Below are positions 55,334-63,421 of a DNA stretch of 64,000 nt, piece by piece (position 1 is the stretch's first letter; each line of letters begins with the position of its first letter). Below the pieces are notes generated by a model. That model worked only from the letters and a program-made list of their open reading frames with translations, made no database searches and was not told where the DNA came from. The stretch is from contig CAWKCP010000012.1 of assembly GCA_963848115.1 (NCBI GenBank), positions 140,620 to 204,619 of the forward strand, given 5' to 3'. Both the position numbers and the translations under genes were made by a program. The stretch is from JAWKOK01 sp963848115 (GTDB lineage Bacteria > Chloroflexota > Anaerolineae > Caldilineales > Caldilineaceae).

Positions 55334-58291
55334 TCAATGCCCTTTGATTCCACCTGCCGGGCGATCTGCCCGCAGGCGCGCACATGAAGAACAGAGTTCA
55401 CGATCCAGCAGGGCCGCCATGTGGCCCGGCATGCGATTGCGGATGAACGCCCGATGCGCAGCCGTCTGGGTTGGCGCGCCACATTCGCTACAGACCAACA
55501 GCGGCTGTTCTTTGACAACGGTTCCGGTGATAACCGTACGCCGCATCCCGTCCCGATCCTCGAAGTGGATCGCGCCGGTGGGACAGACCTGGGTACAGGC
55601 GCCGCAGCCGATGCACAGGGCCGAAGGGCGCATGAAGTCGAAGTAGGCAAGCCGCCCGGCCTGCGTGTCGGCCATGCGCAGCGCCTCGACGCCCATCTCG
55701 CTGCACGCGACCATACAGAGGCCGCAGCCGATGCAGACATCGCAGCGCAGACAGCGCTGCGCCTCGTCGTGGGCCATGGCGTCGGTCAGGCCCTCCTCGA
55801 TCTGGACATAGTTGCCCTCGCCGAGAACCTCCTCGACCGTCCGCTCGGGCATCATGGCGCGGGGCAGATGCGTGCGATCGTGGGCCACGATGTGCAAGGG
55901 GATGACGTCGGCGCGGCGCACCGGCTGACCGGCGCGAGGGTCCATGGGCTCCTTGCGCAGCCAGCCATCGATGGCCGCCGCCGCGATCTTGCCGGAGCGG
56001 ATCGCCTCCACGGCCGTGCGCGGGCCGTGCTCCACGTCGCCGCCGGCAAAGACGCCCGGCGTCTTGGTCATCAGGGTCTTCGGGTCGGCGACAATGAAGC
56101 CGCGGTTGTTTTCGACGGTACTGCCGTCGAGGATCGACAGGTCGGTGCCTTGCCCCGTCGCCAGGATCACGTGATCGGCGGCCAGGATCCGCAGGCGGTT
56201 CTCGTCGAATATGGGGTTGAAGGCTCCGCTCTCATCGCGCGTCTGCTCGCAGAAGTGCAGGGTGACCTGGCCGTCCTCGTCGATACTCATGGGACCCCAG
56301 CCCGCGTGCAGCTCGACGCCCTCTGCGACTGCAAGCTCGATCTCGTGGGGGCTGGCCGGCATGTTCCGGCGTTGCTCCAACGAGGTGAGGTCGACATGCT
56401 GCGCGCCCTGGCGCAGCGCGGTCAAGGCCACATCGATAGAAACGTTGCCGCCGCCGATGACGACGACACGCGGTCCGACCCGCACCGGCTCGCCGCTGCG
56501 GACTGCATGCAGAAAGTCGAGCCCGCCGAGCACGAAGGGTTGATGCACGCCTTCTATCGGGATCAGGCGAGCGCGCTGCGTGCCGAGGCCGAGGAAGACG
56601 GCATCGTAGTTTTTGCGGAACTCCTCCAGGCTGCCGATGGTTGCGCCGGTGTGGATCTGGACGCCCAGCACCCGGATCTGGTCGATCTCCTGCTCCAGCA
56701 GATCAGGCGGCAGGCGATAAGCCGGAATGCCGTAGCGCAATTGGCCGCCGGCTTTCTCCAACGTCTCGAAAATCTCGACTTCGTGGCCGTAGGTGCGCAG
56801 GTAATAGGCCGCCGAGAGGCCGGATGGCCCCGAGCCGACGATACCGATGCGCTTACCGGTATCGGGCGCGATCTCGGGCCGCGGGTAGCCGCCGTCAGCC
56901 AGACAGTGTTCGGCCGCTTTGGCCTTCAACGGCCGAATGAAGACGGCCCCATTGCTGCCGCCGCGCACGCAGGCCGATTCGCACGGCGCCGGGCAGACCA
57001 GCCCGCAGGTCAACGGCAGCGGGTTGTCGCGGCGGATCACCTCGATGGTGGCGCGATAGTCGCCGTTTCCCAGGTGGGCGATGAAGCTCGGGATGTCGAT
57101 GTTGGCCGGACAGGTGCTGTGGCAGGGCGCGGCGTGGTGCTCCAGATCCAGACAGACGCCTTCCGGACAAGACTCTCGGCGCACATGGCTTTCCCACTGA
57201 TCGCGGTAGTAGCGCAGCGAACTGGCCAACGGCCAGGCCGCCGCCAGACCCTGCGCAGCCAGTTCCAGCGCCACGTCCTCGAGGACGGCCAGATGGCCAG
57301 GATCACCGCGACCGAGGGTGATCTCGGTTGTCAGCCGCGCGGCGCGCGCCAGCAGGCTACGCGCCGATTGGGCCTCGCCCTCAGCCAGCTTCCAATGACG
57401 GTAGAGGGCACGCCGGGTCTGTTTGACCACGCAGACGCCGTCGGCCATCACCATCAGGCTGGAGGGCGCCGGGTTGATGCCCGCATCCGCCAGCGCCAAC
57501 GGCTGGCACGACAGATCTGCGGCCGAGAGCGGCAGGAAGCCGCCCAGGCCATCGTCGAAGACGAGCACCGCGTCCTGGCCTTGCACCTCCACGCCGCCGC
57601 CCCAACCGGTGATCTGGTCAAGCAGGTTGCCGGCGCGATCCAGTTCGACCAACCCGCGCTGCTTCATGCCGCGTCGCAGCGTCAGCAGGGACTTATCGAG
57701 GTCCGATGCCCCGGCAAAGAGCGAGGCGATGCGGCACCATGTTTCCGGCGTGTGAACGAGTTGCGATCCCTCGCTCGTTTGTCCAGCCGACCAGCAACTT
57801 GGGCGACTGTCGCGCACGACGTCCAATTGCCGGCCTGGAACGGCGATCTGAGCCAACACGCGGATAGCATCCACCGTGTTGAGGAAGGCTGCTTCATGGC
57901 CGGTCAACTCGGGCGGCAGGCGTAACTCGATCCTGTGGCTGTCGCGCAGCCCCAGGGCAATGACCACGCCCTCGGCCAGCAGCCAGGGCGCGCCGTCCAG
58001 CACGGCGCCTGCGCCCAGGGAACGCTCATCGCGATTGGTGGCATCGATCACCAACACCGACGCCCCGTGTCCGCGCAGGAACTGACGCCAGGCGAGATAG
58101 ATGGGTTCGCCGACGCCGCATTCAGACAGGCCCGAGACCTGCACGCGTTGCAAGCGCTGCATAGGCGTGAGCGACTGAGCCTGGGTATAGCCCGGCAGCG
58201 CGTCGGCTAGAGACTGGGTCGGCGGTGCGACGCCTGCCAGGGCCGCCGCATTTGGATCGAGCCAAGTGGGCAGCGTAGGAAGGTCGCTCAT
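55334..58291 (-). CDS. Fe-S flavoprotein: NuoF-like N-terminus, GltD-like core, two 4Fe-4S, C-terminal zinc-ribbon-like tail
   Basis: 985 residues from ATG 58291, preceded by GGAGGCGCC and overlapping the upstream stop by ATGA. Residues 1-370 recall the NADH-binding NuoF/HoxF fold (APWLLAEGVVIALGLRDSHR, PSSLMVMADGVCVVKQT) but without its usual FMN and NADH glycine loops. Then a GltD-like domain: CHSTCPANIDIPSFI and CGLVCPAPCESACV clusters, FAD loop GIVGSGPSGLSAAYYL (about 480), NAD(P) loop VVVIGGGNVSIDVA (about 612). Two ferredoxin clusters (CDVCIGCGLCMVACSE; CIGCGACTQVCPTGA) and a CSECG...CSSC tail finish it. Probably transfers electrons between NAD(P)H and the ferredoxin partner. Confidence 0.82.
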   Translation of the reverse strand: MSDLPTLPTWLDPNAAALAGVAPPTQSLADALPGYTQAQSLTPMQRLQRVQVSGLSECGVGEPIYLAWRQFLRGHGASVLVIDATNRDERSLGAGAVLDGAPWLLAEGVVIALGLRDSHRIELRLPPELTGHEAAFLNTVDAIRVLAQIAVPGRQLDVVRDSRPSCWSAGQTSEGSQLVHTPETWCRIASLFAGASDLDKSLLTLRRGMKQRGLVELDRAGNLLDQITGWGGGVEVQGQDAVLVFDDGLGGFLPLSAADLSCQPLALADAGINPAPSSLMVMADGVCVVKQTRRALYRHWKLAEGEAQSARSLLARAARLTTEITLGRGDPGHLAVLEDVALELAAQGLAAAWPLASSLRYYRDQWESHVRRESCPEGVCLDLEHHAAPCHSTCPANIDIPSFIAHLGNGDYRATIEVIRRDNPLPLTCGLVCPAPCESACVRGGSNGAVFIRPLKAKAAEHCLADGGYPRPEIAPDTGKRIGIVGSGPSGLSAAYYLRTYGHEVEIFETLEKAGGQLRYGIPAYRLPPDLLEQEIDQIRVLGVQIHTGATIGSLEEFRKNYDAVFLGLGTQRARLIPIEGVHQPFVLGGLDFLHAVRSGEPVRVGPRVVVIGGGNVSIDVALTALRQGAQHVDLTSLEQRRNMPASPHEIELAVAEGVELHAGWGPMSIDEDGQVTLHFCEQTRDESGAFNPIFDENRLRILAADHVILATGQGTDLSILDGSTVENNRGFIVADPKTLMTKTPGVFAGGDVEHGPRTAVEAIRSGKIAAAAIDGWLRKEPMDPRAGQPVRRADVIPLHIVAHDRTHLPRAMMPERTVEEVLGEGNYVQIEEGLTDAMAHDEAQRCLRCDVCIGCGLCMVACSEMGVEALRMADTQAGRLAYFDFMRPSALCIGCGACTQVCPTGAIHFEDRDGMRRTVITGTVVKEQPLLVCSECGAPTQTAAHRAFIRNRMPGHMAALLDRELCSSCARLRADRPAGGIKGH

Positions 58292-58815
58292 GGCGCCTCC
58301 TGTTCGCCGTCCAACGGCTCGGCCATGAGGAAGCGAGCGTAGCGTTCGCGACGCGGGTCGGGCGCCTCGGTGGCCACATCGAAGGAGAGACAGCCTGTCA
58401 CGCATTTGGTGACGCAGGCCGGCTTCAACCCGGCATCGACCCGGTCCATGCAGTAGTCGCACTTGACCACCTTGCGCGTGACCGGATCCCACTGAGGCGT
58501 GCCCCAGGGACAAGCGGTGATACAGCTCTTGCAGCCGATGCAGCGGCTGTGCTCGACGAAAACGATGCCGTCTTTTTCACGCTGTTGCATCGCCCCGGTG
58601 GGACAAGCCCGTACGCACCACGGATCTTCGCAATGGAAACAGGGCATGAAGACGAAGCGATTGCGCGGCAGGCCGCCGACATTCACCGTGCCGAGGTTGA
58701 TGATCTCACACGGCGATGGACCGGGACCGAGGTCCTTGTTGGTCTTGCAGGCCACTTCGCAGGCATGGCAGCCGATGCAGTTCGGCTCGTCGTGGTGCAG
58801 AATGTAGGTGCTCAT
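58288..58815 (-). CDS. Four-cluster 4Fe-4S ferredoxin subunit (PsrB/DmsB/HybA-like)
   Basis: 175 residues with four cysteine clusters: CIGCHACEVACKTNK, CFHCEDPWCVRACPTGA, CIGCKSCITACPWG and CDYCMDRVDAGLKPACVTKC. The pattern is that of the electron-transfer subunits of DMSO-reductase family enzymes. No Tat or Sec signal, so it is cytoplasmic. ATG 58815 overlaps the stop of the molybdopterin subunit by ATGA, and its own stop overlaps the flavoprotein start likewise. Confidence 0.92.
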   Translation of the reverse strand: MSTYILHHDEPNCIGCHACEVACKTNKDLGPGPSPCEIINLGTVNVGGLPRNRFVFMPCFHCEDPWCVRACPTGAMQQREKDGIVFVEHSRCIGCKSCITACPWGTPQWDPVTRKVVKCDYCMDRVDAGLKPACVTKCVTGCLSFDVATEAPDPRRERYARFLMAEPLDGEQEAP

Positions 58816-60968
58816 TGGTTCCCTCCGTCTGCCGGCGCGGGCGTAACGCGAACGATGGTTTCGGTCAGAGCGCAGCCGCCGCCGGCAGGGTCGAAGTCGT
58901 AGAGCTTGCCCTGCTGCAGGCGCTGGTCGGCCACGCCGCGACCACGGGCGCGCGTGGCGAGCGGCACCGTGGCGCCATAGCCGTGAAGCATGAAGACCGC
59001 CTCGGGGTGAATCCAGGGCGTGACCTGCGCCTTGATCCTGCCCACGTAGCTCCCGCCCCCGCTGACTTCGACGTCGTCGCCGTCGTTGATGCCCAGCGGC
59101 CGGGCGCGGTCGGGGTGGATCCAGAGCGCCTGCTCCGGCGCGATCTCGGCGAGGAGCGGGTTGTTGAGGGATTGACCGTGGGCCAACGTGGCCGGGCGGC
59201 CGAAGAGCAGGTGGAAGCGGTCGTCCGCGGGCGCCGCCTTGGGTTCGTAGGGCGGCAGGCTGGACAGGCCGGCCTGCGCCAGAAGCGCGCTCTCGATCTC
59301 GATCTTGCCCGAGGGCGTCGGGAAGCTGAGTGCATCGTGCGGGGTCAATGTCGGCGCTGCGGCCAGACTGACGAAGCCGTGCTCGCGTATGTCGGCCACG
59401 GTGACGCCGGTACCCTCAAGCTGATAGTTCCAGAGTTCCTCGATGGTTTCAAAGTTGAGCGCTTCCTTGATGCCCATTCGACGCAGGATCTCGCGGAAGA
59501 TCCACCAGGCTGGCCGGCTGTCGAAGCGCGGCGCGATGGCCTGGTCGCGCATGGCGAAGAAGGGGATCGGGCCGTTCATCTGCGTCAGAATGTTGGCGCG
59601 CTCGAGGTAGGTTGCTTCGGGTAGGATGACGTCGGCAAACCAGCCGGTCTCCGAATAGCGCACATCGATGGAGACAAGCAGTTTCAGCTTGTCCAGCGCC
59701 TGCTTGATCGCCCCGGTATCGGGCATGGCCGTAAGCGGGTCGTGGCGGTAGGCAAAGTAGGCGCCGATGCCGTAGGGCTGCCCGCTCTCCATGGCCGCGA
59801 AGGCCTGATGCAACATGCCGATCTCCGGATCCCACTGCGGTCGGGTCGTGCCGGCCCCGTCCACCCGCGCTTCGTCGACTTTGGGCACGCGGTCAGTCAG
59901 ATGCTTCAATCCCTGGCGGCCGTAGTGATCGGGCGCCTTGCCCAGCACCAACCCGCCTGGGATCTCGATGTTGCCCATCAGCGCGTTCAGGATCAACGCC
60001 GTACGGCTGACGTAGAACGACTGCTTGTGGCGCGCCGTCATCCAGCCGGGATGGAAGATCACGTGGGGCGCCTGGTCGGCGATCTCATCGACAAATGCGC
60101 GCAGTTGCGCCGCGGGCAGACCGGTGTGGCGCTCCTGCCATTCCGGCGTCGTCTCCTCCACCGCTGCAGCCAGGTAGTCCATGCCGGAGACGTAGCGCTC
60201 GACAAACTCCTTGTTGTACGCTTCCCGCTTCAGCAGTTCGTGGATGATGGCCAGATTGAGCGCGTAGTCGCTGTTCGGGCGCACCTGCCAGTAGCGGGTC
60301 GCTTTGGTGGCGGTGAGGCTGGCGCGCGGATCGATGTAGGTGACGCGCATGCCGTTGGCCACTGCGTCCATGAAGGCCTTGACCTCCTTGACCATGATCG
60401 ATTCGACCATGTTGCGGCCATATAGCACCAGGTGTTTCGTGTGCTTCAGGTCGAACATGATCCGCTCATGGCTGAAGCCGTAGATCGAGATGGCCGCGTT
60501 GTGGACATTGCCGCCACACGTCGCATCATGGTTGAAGTAGTTGGGCGAGCCGAGCGTGTGCAAGAAGGTGCGAGTCAGGTCGTTGAAGGGGCCGCCCCGG
60601 TCGGACAGCGCGATGCCGCGACCGCCGTAGACATCGATTGTCTCGTGCAATTTGTCGGCGATGTAATCAAGGGCCTCGTCCCATGACGTGCGTCGCCATT
60701 GGCCGCTGCCGCGTGGCCCCGTGCGGATCAGGGGCGTCTGCGGCCGCTGATCGTCGAACTCGAAAGCCAGTCCGGCCGAGCCCTTGGCGCAGAGGCTGGC
60801 GCCGATGGCCGGGTCATGCGTATTGCCCTGCAGCCAGACCACCCGACCGTCCTCAACTGTTACTTCCATAGGGCAGCGCACCGCGCACATGCCGCACATA
60901 CTGTAGACCGTGCGCCGGCCCGGGGCGCTCACCCCGGCCACATTTGGCGCTCTGGAGGAAATCGTCAT
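58812..60968 (-). CDS. Molybdopterin oxidoreductase, DMSO-reductase family, cytoplasmic
   Basis: 718 residues from ATG 60968, preceded by AAGGAGAG; the frame is open upstream but not protein-like. N-terminal 4Fe-4S motif YSMCGMCAVRCPM...LCAKGSAGL, GRGIALSDRGGPFN, HDATCGGNVHNAAI (Cys position of the Mo ligand), DPRASLTATKA and the C-terminal molybdopterin dinucleotide domain (FGRPATLAHGQS, INDGDDVEVSG, GYGATVPLATRAR). No Tat twin-arginine signal, so it works inside the cell. Relatives are the thiosulfate/polysulfide/arsenite-type reductases, but without a membrane anchor gene and with a GltD/NuoF-like partner instead. The substrate cannot be told. Confidence 0.88.
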   Translation of the reverse strand: MTISSRAPNVAGVSAPGRRTVYSMCGMCAVRCPMEVTVEDGRVVWLQGNTHDPAIGASLCAKGSAGLAFEFDDQRPQTPLIRTGPRGSGQWRRTSWDEALDYIADKLHETIDVYGGRGIALSDRGGPFNDLTRTFLHTLGSPNYFNHDATCGGNVHNAAISIYGFSHERIMFDLKHTKHLVLYGRNMVESIMVKEVKAFMDAVANGMRVTYIDPRASLTATKATRYWQVRPNSDYALNLAIIHELLKREAYNKEFVERYVSGMDYLAAAVEETTPEWQERHTGLPAAQLRAFVDEIADQAPHVIFHPGWMTARHKQSFYVSRTALILNALMGNIEIPGGLVLGKAPDHYGRQGLKHLTDRVPKVDEARVDGAGTTRPQWDPEIGMLHQAFAAMESGQPYGIGAYFAYRHDPLTAMPDTGAIKQALDKLKLLVSIDVRYSETGWFADVILPEATYLERANILTQMNGPIPFFAMRDQAIAPRFDSRPAWWIFREILRRMGIKEALNFETIEELWNYQLEGTGVTVADIREHGFVSLAAAPTLTPHDALSFPTPSGKIEIESALLAQAGLSSLPPYEPKAAPADDRFHLLFGRPATLAHGQSLNNPLLAEIAPEQALWIHPDRARPLGINDGDDVEVSGGGSYVGRIKAQVTPWIHPEAVFMLHGYGATVPLATRARGRGVADQRLQQGKLYDFDPAGGGCALTETIVRVTPAPADGGNQ

Positions 60969-61094
60969 AAATCTCTCCTTAAGGATCCGGCAAATTCTAG
61001 CGGAAACCTGACCGTAATCGGCGACACCGATAACCAGGGCCTGTTTCCGCGATAGCACTTACACCGAAATCTAGTATCTTCTCAATATTTTGTG

Positions 61095-61150
61095 GTAGGG
61101 GCGCACCCTTGCGGTCGCCCGGAGCGGGCGGGGGCAAGCTCCGCCCCTAC
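61095..61150. repeat. Intergenic hairpin repeat, family E
   Basis: GTAGGGGCG at 61095-61103 pairs with CGCCCCTAC at 61142-61150, with a GC-rich interior. Seen between the molybdopterin operon's upstream side and the glucose dehydrogenase stop at 61177. Form resembles widely scattered GTAGGGGCG...CGCCCCTAC repeats. Confidence 0.55.
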
Positions 61151-61176
61151 GTACTGAGATGACACGAAATCTATAG

Positions 61177-62225
61177 CTAAATATCAGAGAACTGGACGAC
61201 CACTTTGATGTCATCCGGTTGGCGCTTTAGCGCCTGTTTGAAATTCTGCGGTTCTTCGCTCCGAGTGATGAGACCCCTCAGGACCTCGGGATTGGCCTGG
61301 GCCAGCGCTTGACTGGCTTTGTACCAATGGCGCTTGTTGGCATTGACGCTGCCCACAATGATGTTGTTCTTGAGCACCGCAGCCGAGGCGACATCGGCAG
61401 GCGCCGCCCTGAAAGCGAACCGCCATGGCCGACGCCCGTGAGGCAGACAACGCCGCCCGAGGCCACCTTGACCAAGGATTCGACGATGACCTGGCCAACA
61501 CCAGTGCACTCTATGATCATGTCCGGCTCGAAGTCCAGGTCGGAAACCGTCGTGGAGTGATAGGTCGCCCCCACCATCTCCACCAGATCCACCTTGGGAC
61601 CTCCGGTAACCCGATCCAGCACGTGGACGTCCATACCGCGTTGAACGCCGATGCCGGCGGCCAGCAGGCCAATCGGCCCGGCGCCGGTAATGAGCACGTT
61701 GCGCGGCTCCCAGAACGAGCGACCTCCAACCGCCAGCGCCACTTCCCAGGCCTTGGTCACGACAGTCGTCGGCTCAAGCAGTACGCCCAGGAGACCCAGC
61801 GAAGGATCGACCTTCATGGCGTATTCCGGCTCAATGCGCCAGCGCTCCGACATGTAGCCGTCGATGGCCTTGATCCCGCGCTCGGTATATTGGCCGTTGC
61901 GGCACATGTCCCACTCGCCCACGGCGCAGTTGGGACAAGGCACGGGATCTGGACGGCGCACGATCCCGACCACGAGATCGCCTTTCGCGAAGCCGGAGGC
62001 CGACCCGGGATCGAGCACGCGTCCGAGCGATTCATGCCCCAACACGAGGCGCTCTTTGTCCGGCGGCGCCCAGCCGTAATCTCCATCGACAATCTCGACA
62101 TCGGTCCCGCAGACGCCGACGGCAATGGCTTCCACAAGGATTGATCCGAGGCGCGGATCCGGTTCGGGAATGTCCTCCAGGCGTGCTGAACCTGGTTTCA
62201 TTGGTTCGACAGTGATTGCTTTCAT
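61177..62225 (-). CDS. Zinc-dependent glucose 1-dehydrogenase-like (frameshift at a G-run)
   Basis: About 349 residues once joined. VEAIAVGVCGTDVEIVDGDYG (catalytic Zn Cys), RLVLGHESLGRV (GHE), CPNCAVGEWDMC (structural Zn), NVLITGAGPIGLLAAGIG (NAD(P) loop) and the Glu_dehyd_C sequence KNNIIVGSVNANKRHWYKAS. It matches the archaeal-bacterial glucose dehydrogenase group (D-glucose to gluconolactone). Frame 1 runs to GVGHGGSLSG near 61420; the continuation AAPADVASAAVLKNNII needs one extra G in the GGG of 61412-61415. Start ATG 62225 follows AAGGAGAG. Last gene of the amylase-lactonase-dehydrogenase unit. Confidence 0.85.
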
Positions 62226-62283
62226 TGTGTACTCTCCTTGACTGCCTGTTTATCGATCGGATGTTTACAGATCGGATGTTTAT

Positions 62284-63384
62284 TCATGCGCCGGCCAGAT
62301 GGAGGCATACGGGCGTCGGCACTGCGGCCACATGCCCGGTCGCTTGCAGCGAGCCAGATCGGGGATCGATCCAGAAGGTGACCACCGTATCCGTATCCTG
62401 GTTTGCCGCCAACAACAGCGCACCGGATGGATCGATGGCGAATTCGCGCGGCCCGACGCCCTGCGTTGCCTGATGCCCGACCAGTGACAACCGGCCGGTT
62501 TCCTGGTCGACGGCGAAGGCGGCGATGCTGTTATGCCCCCGGTTGGAGGCGTAGACGAAACGACCGGAAAGCGCAACCTTGATCTCCGCGCCGGAATTCT
62601 GGCCCGTGAAATCGGCGGGCCGCGTCGAGATGGTCTGGAAGGGATCGAAAACGCCGCTGTTGTAGCGGCAGGCGGTAAGCGTAGATTGGAGTTCGCTGAT
62701 GACGTAGGCAAAGGGCAGACGCGGGTGAAATGCCAGGTGCCGCGGGCCGGTGCCGGGCGGCAGGTGCGTCCAGGGCGGATCGGCGGGGATCAGCGCACCG
62801 CGATCCCGGTCGAGTCGGAATGCCATCAGCCGGTCCGTCCCCAGGTCCACGGCGTGAATGAAGCTGCCATCGGGGCTGGGTATTACCATGTGGGCGTGCG
62901 GGCCTTCCTGGCGCTCGGGATTGGGTCCGGAACCGGAAAACTGCACGATGTCGGTTGCTTCTCCCAGGCTTCCGTCCTCCTGGATCGGCAAAACGCACAG
63001 GTTGCCGGTCTCATAGTTGGCCACCAGACAATAGCGTCCCTGAGGCTCAACGCTTGCGTAGCAGGGCGCTGTGCCATGGGTTGACTGCTGGTTCAGATAG
63101 CGCAGGCCCCCGGTTGCCGGATCGATGGCAAAGGCGCTCAAAGTCCCGTTCGGGGCTTCGCTTGCATAGAGTTCGTTGACAGCGTAGAGGCAGCGCTTAT
63201 CCGGCCCCAGGGTCAGAAACGAGGGGTTGACCGTGCCGGAACCGGCCACGGTGGCGGCGTAGGTCAACGCACCTGAACTGAGATCCAGGTGATAAATGTA
63301 GATACCCTCGGCTTTTCCATCGACAAATGACTCGCGCCGAGTATACGTTCCGATGTAGGTAGTAATACGCTCAGCGCCTAGCAT
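62284..63384 (-). CDS. YbhE-type lactonase (6-phosphogluconolactonase family)
   Basis: 366 residues, seven-bladed propeller: TTYIGTYTRRESF, GIYIYHLDLSSGAL, NPSFLTLGPDKRCLYAVNE, GPHAHMVIPSPDGSFIHAVD, GPRHLAFHPRLPFAYVISE and GPREFAIDPSGALLLAANQD are the repeated blade hallmarks. Hydrolyses sugar lactones; beside a glucose dehydrogenase, gluconolactone is the expected substrate, an inference. ATG 63384 preceded by GGAG, 37 bases behind the amylase stop and 58 before the dehydrogenase start. Confidence 0.92.
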   Translation of the reverse strand: MLGAERITTYIGTYTRRESFVDGKAEGIYIYHLDLSSGALTYAATVAGSGTVNPSFLTLGPDKRCLYAVNELYASEAPNGTLSAFAIDPATGGLRYLNQQSTHGTAPCYASVEPQGRYCLVANYETGNLCVLPIQEDGSLGEATDIVQFSGSGPNPERQEGPHAHMVIPSPDGSFIHAVDLGTDRLMAFRLDRDRGALIPADPPWTHLPPGTGPRHLAFHPRLPFAYVISELQSTLTACRYNSGVFDPFQTISTRPADFTGQNSGAEIKVALSGRFVYASNRGHNSIAAFAVDQETGRLSLVGHQATQGVGPREFAIDPSGALLLAANQDTDTVVTFWIDPRSGSLQATGHVAAVPTPVCLHLAGA

Positions 63385-63421
63385 AAATCAGGCTCCTTCT
63401 TCAGATCGACACGTGTCACTC

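Noticed and set aside
55421..57925. 834-residue plus-strand open frame opposite the GltD-like gene
   Set aside because: Composition (Arg/Ala/Asp/His rich) is that of an antisense shadow in high-GC DNA; the minus frame has multiple conserved cofactor motifs.
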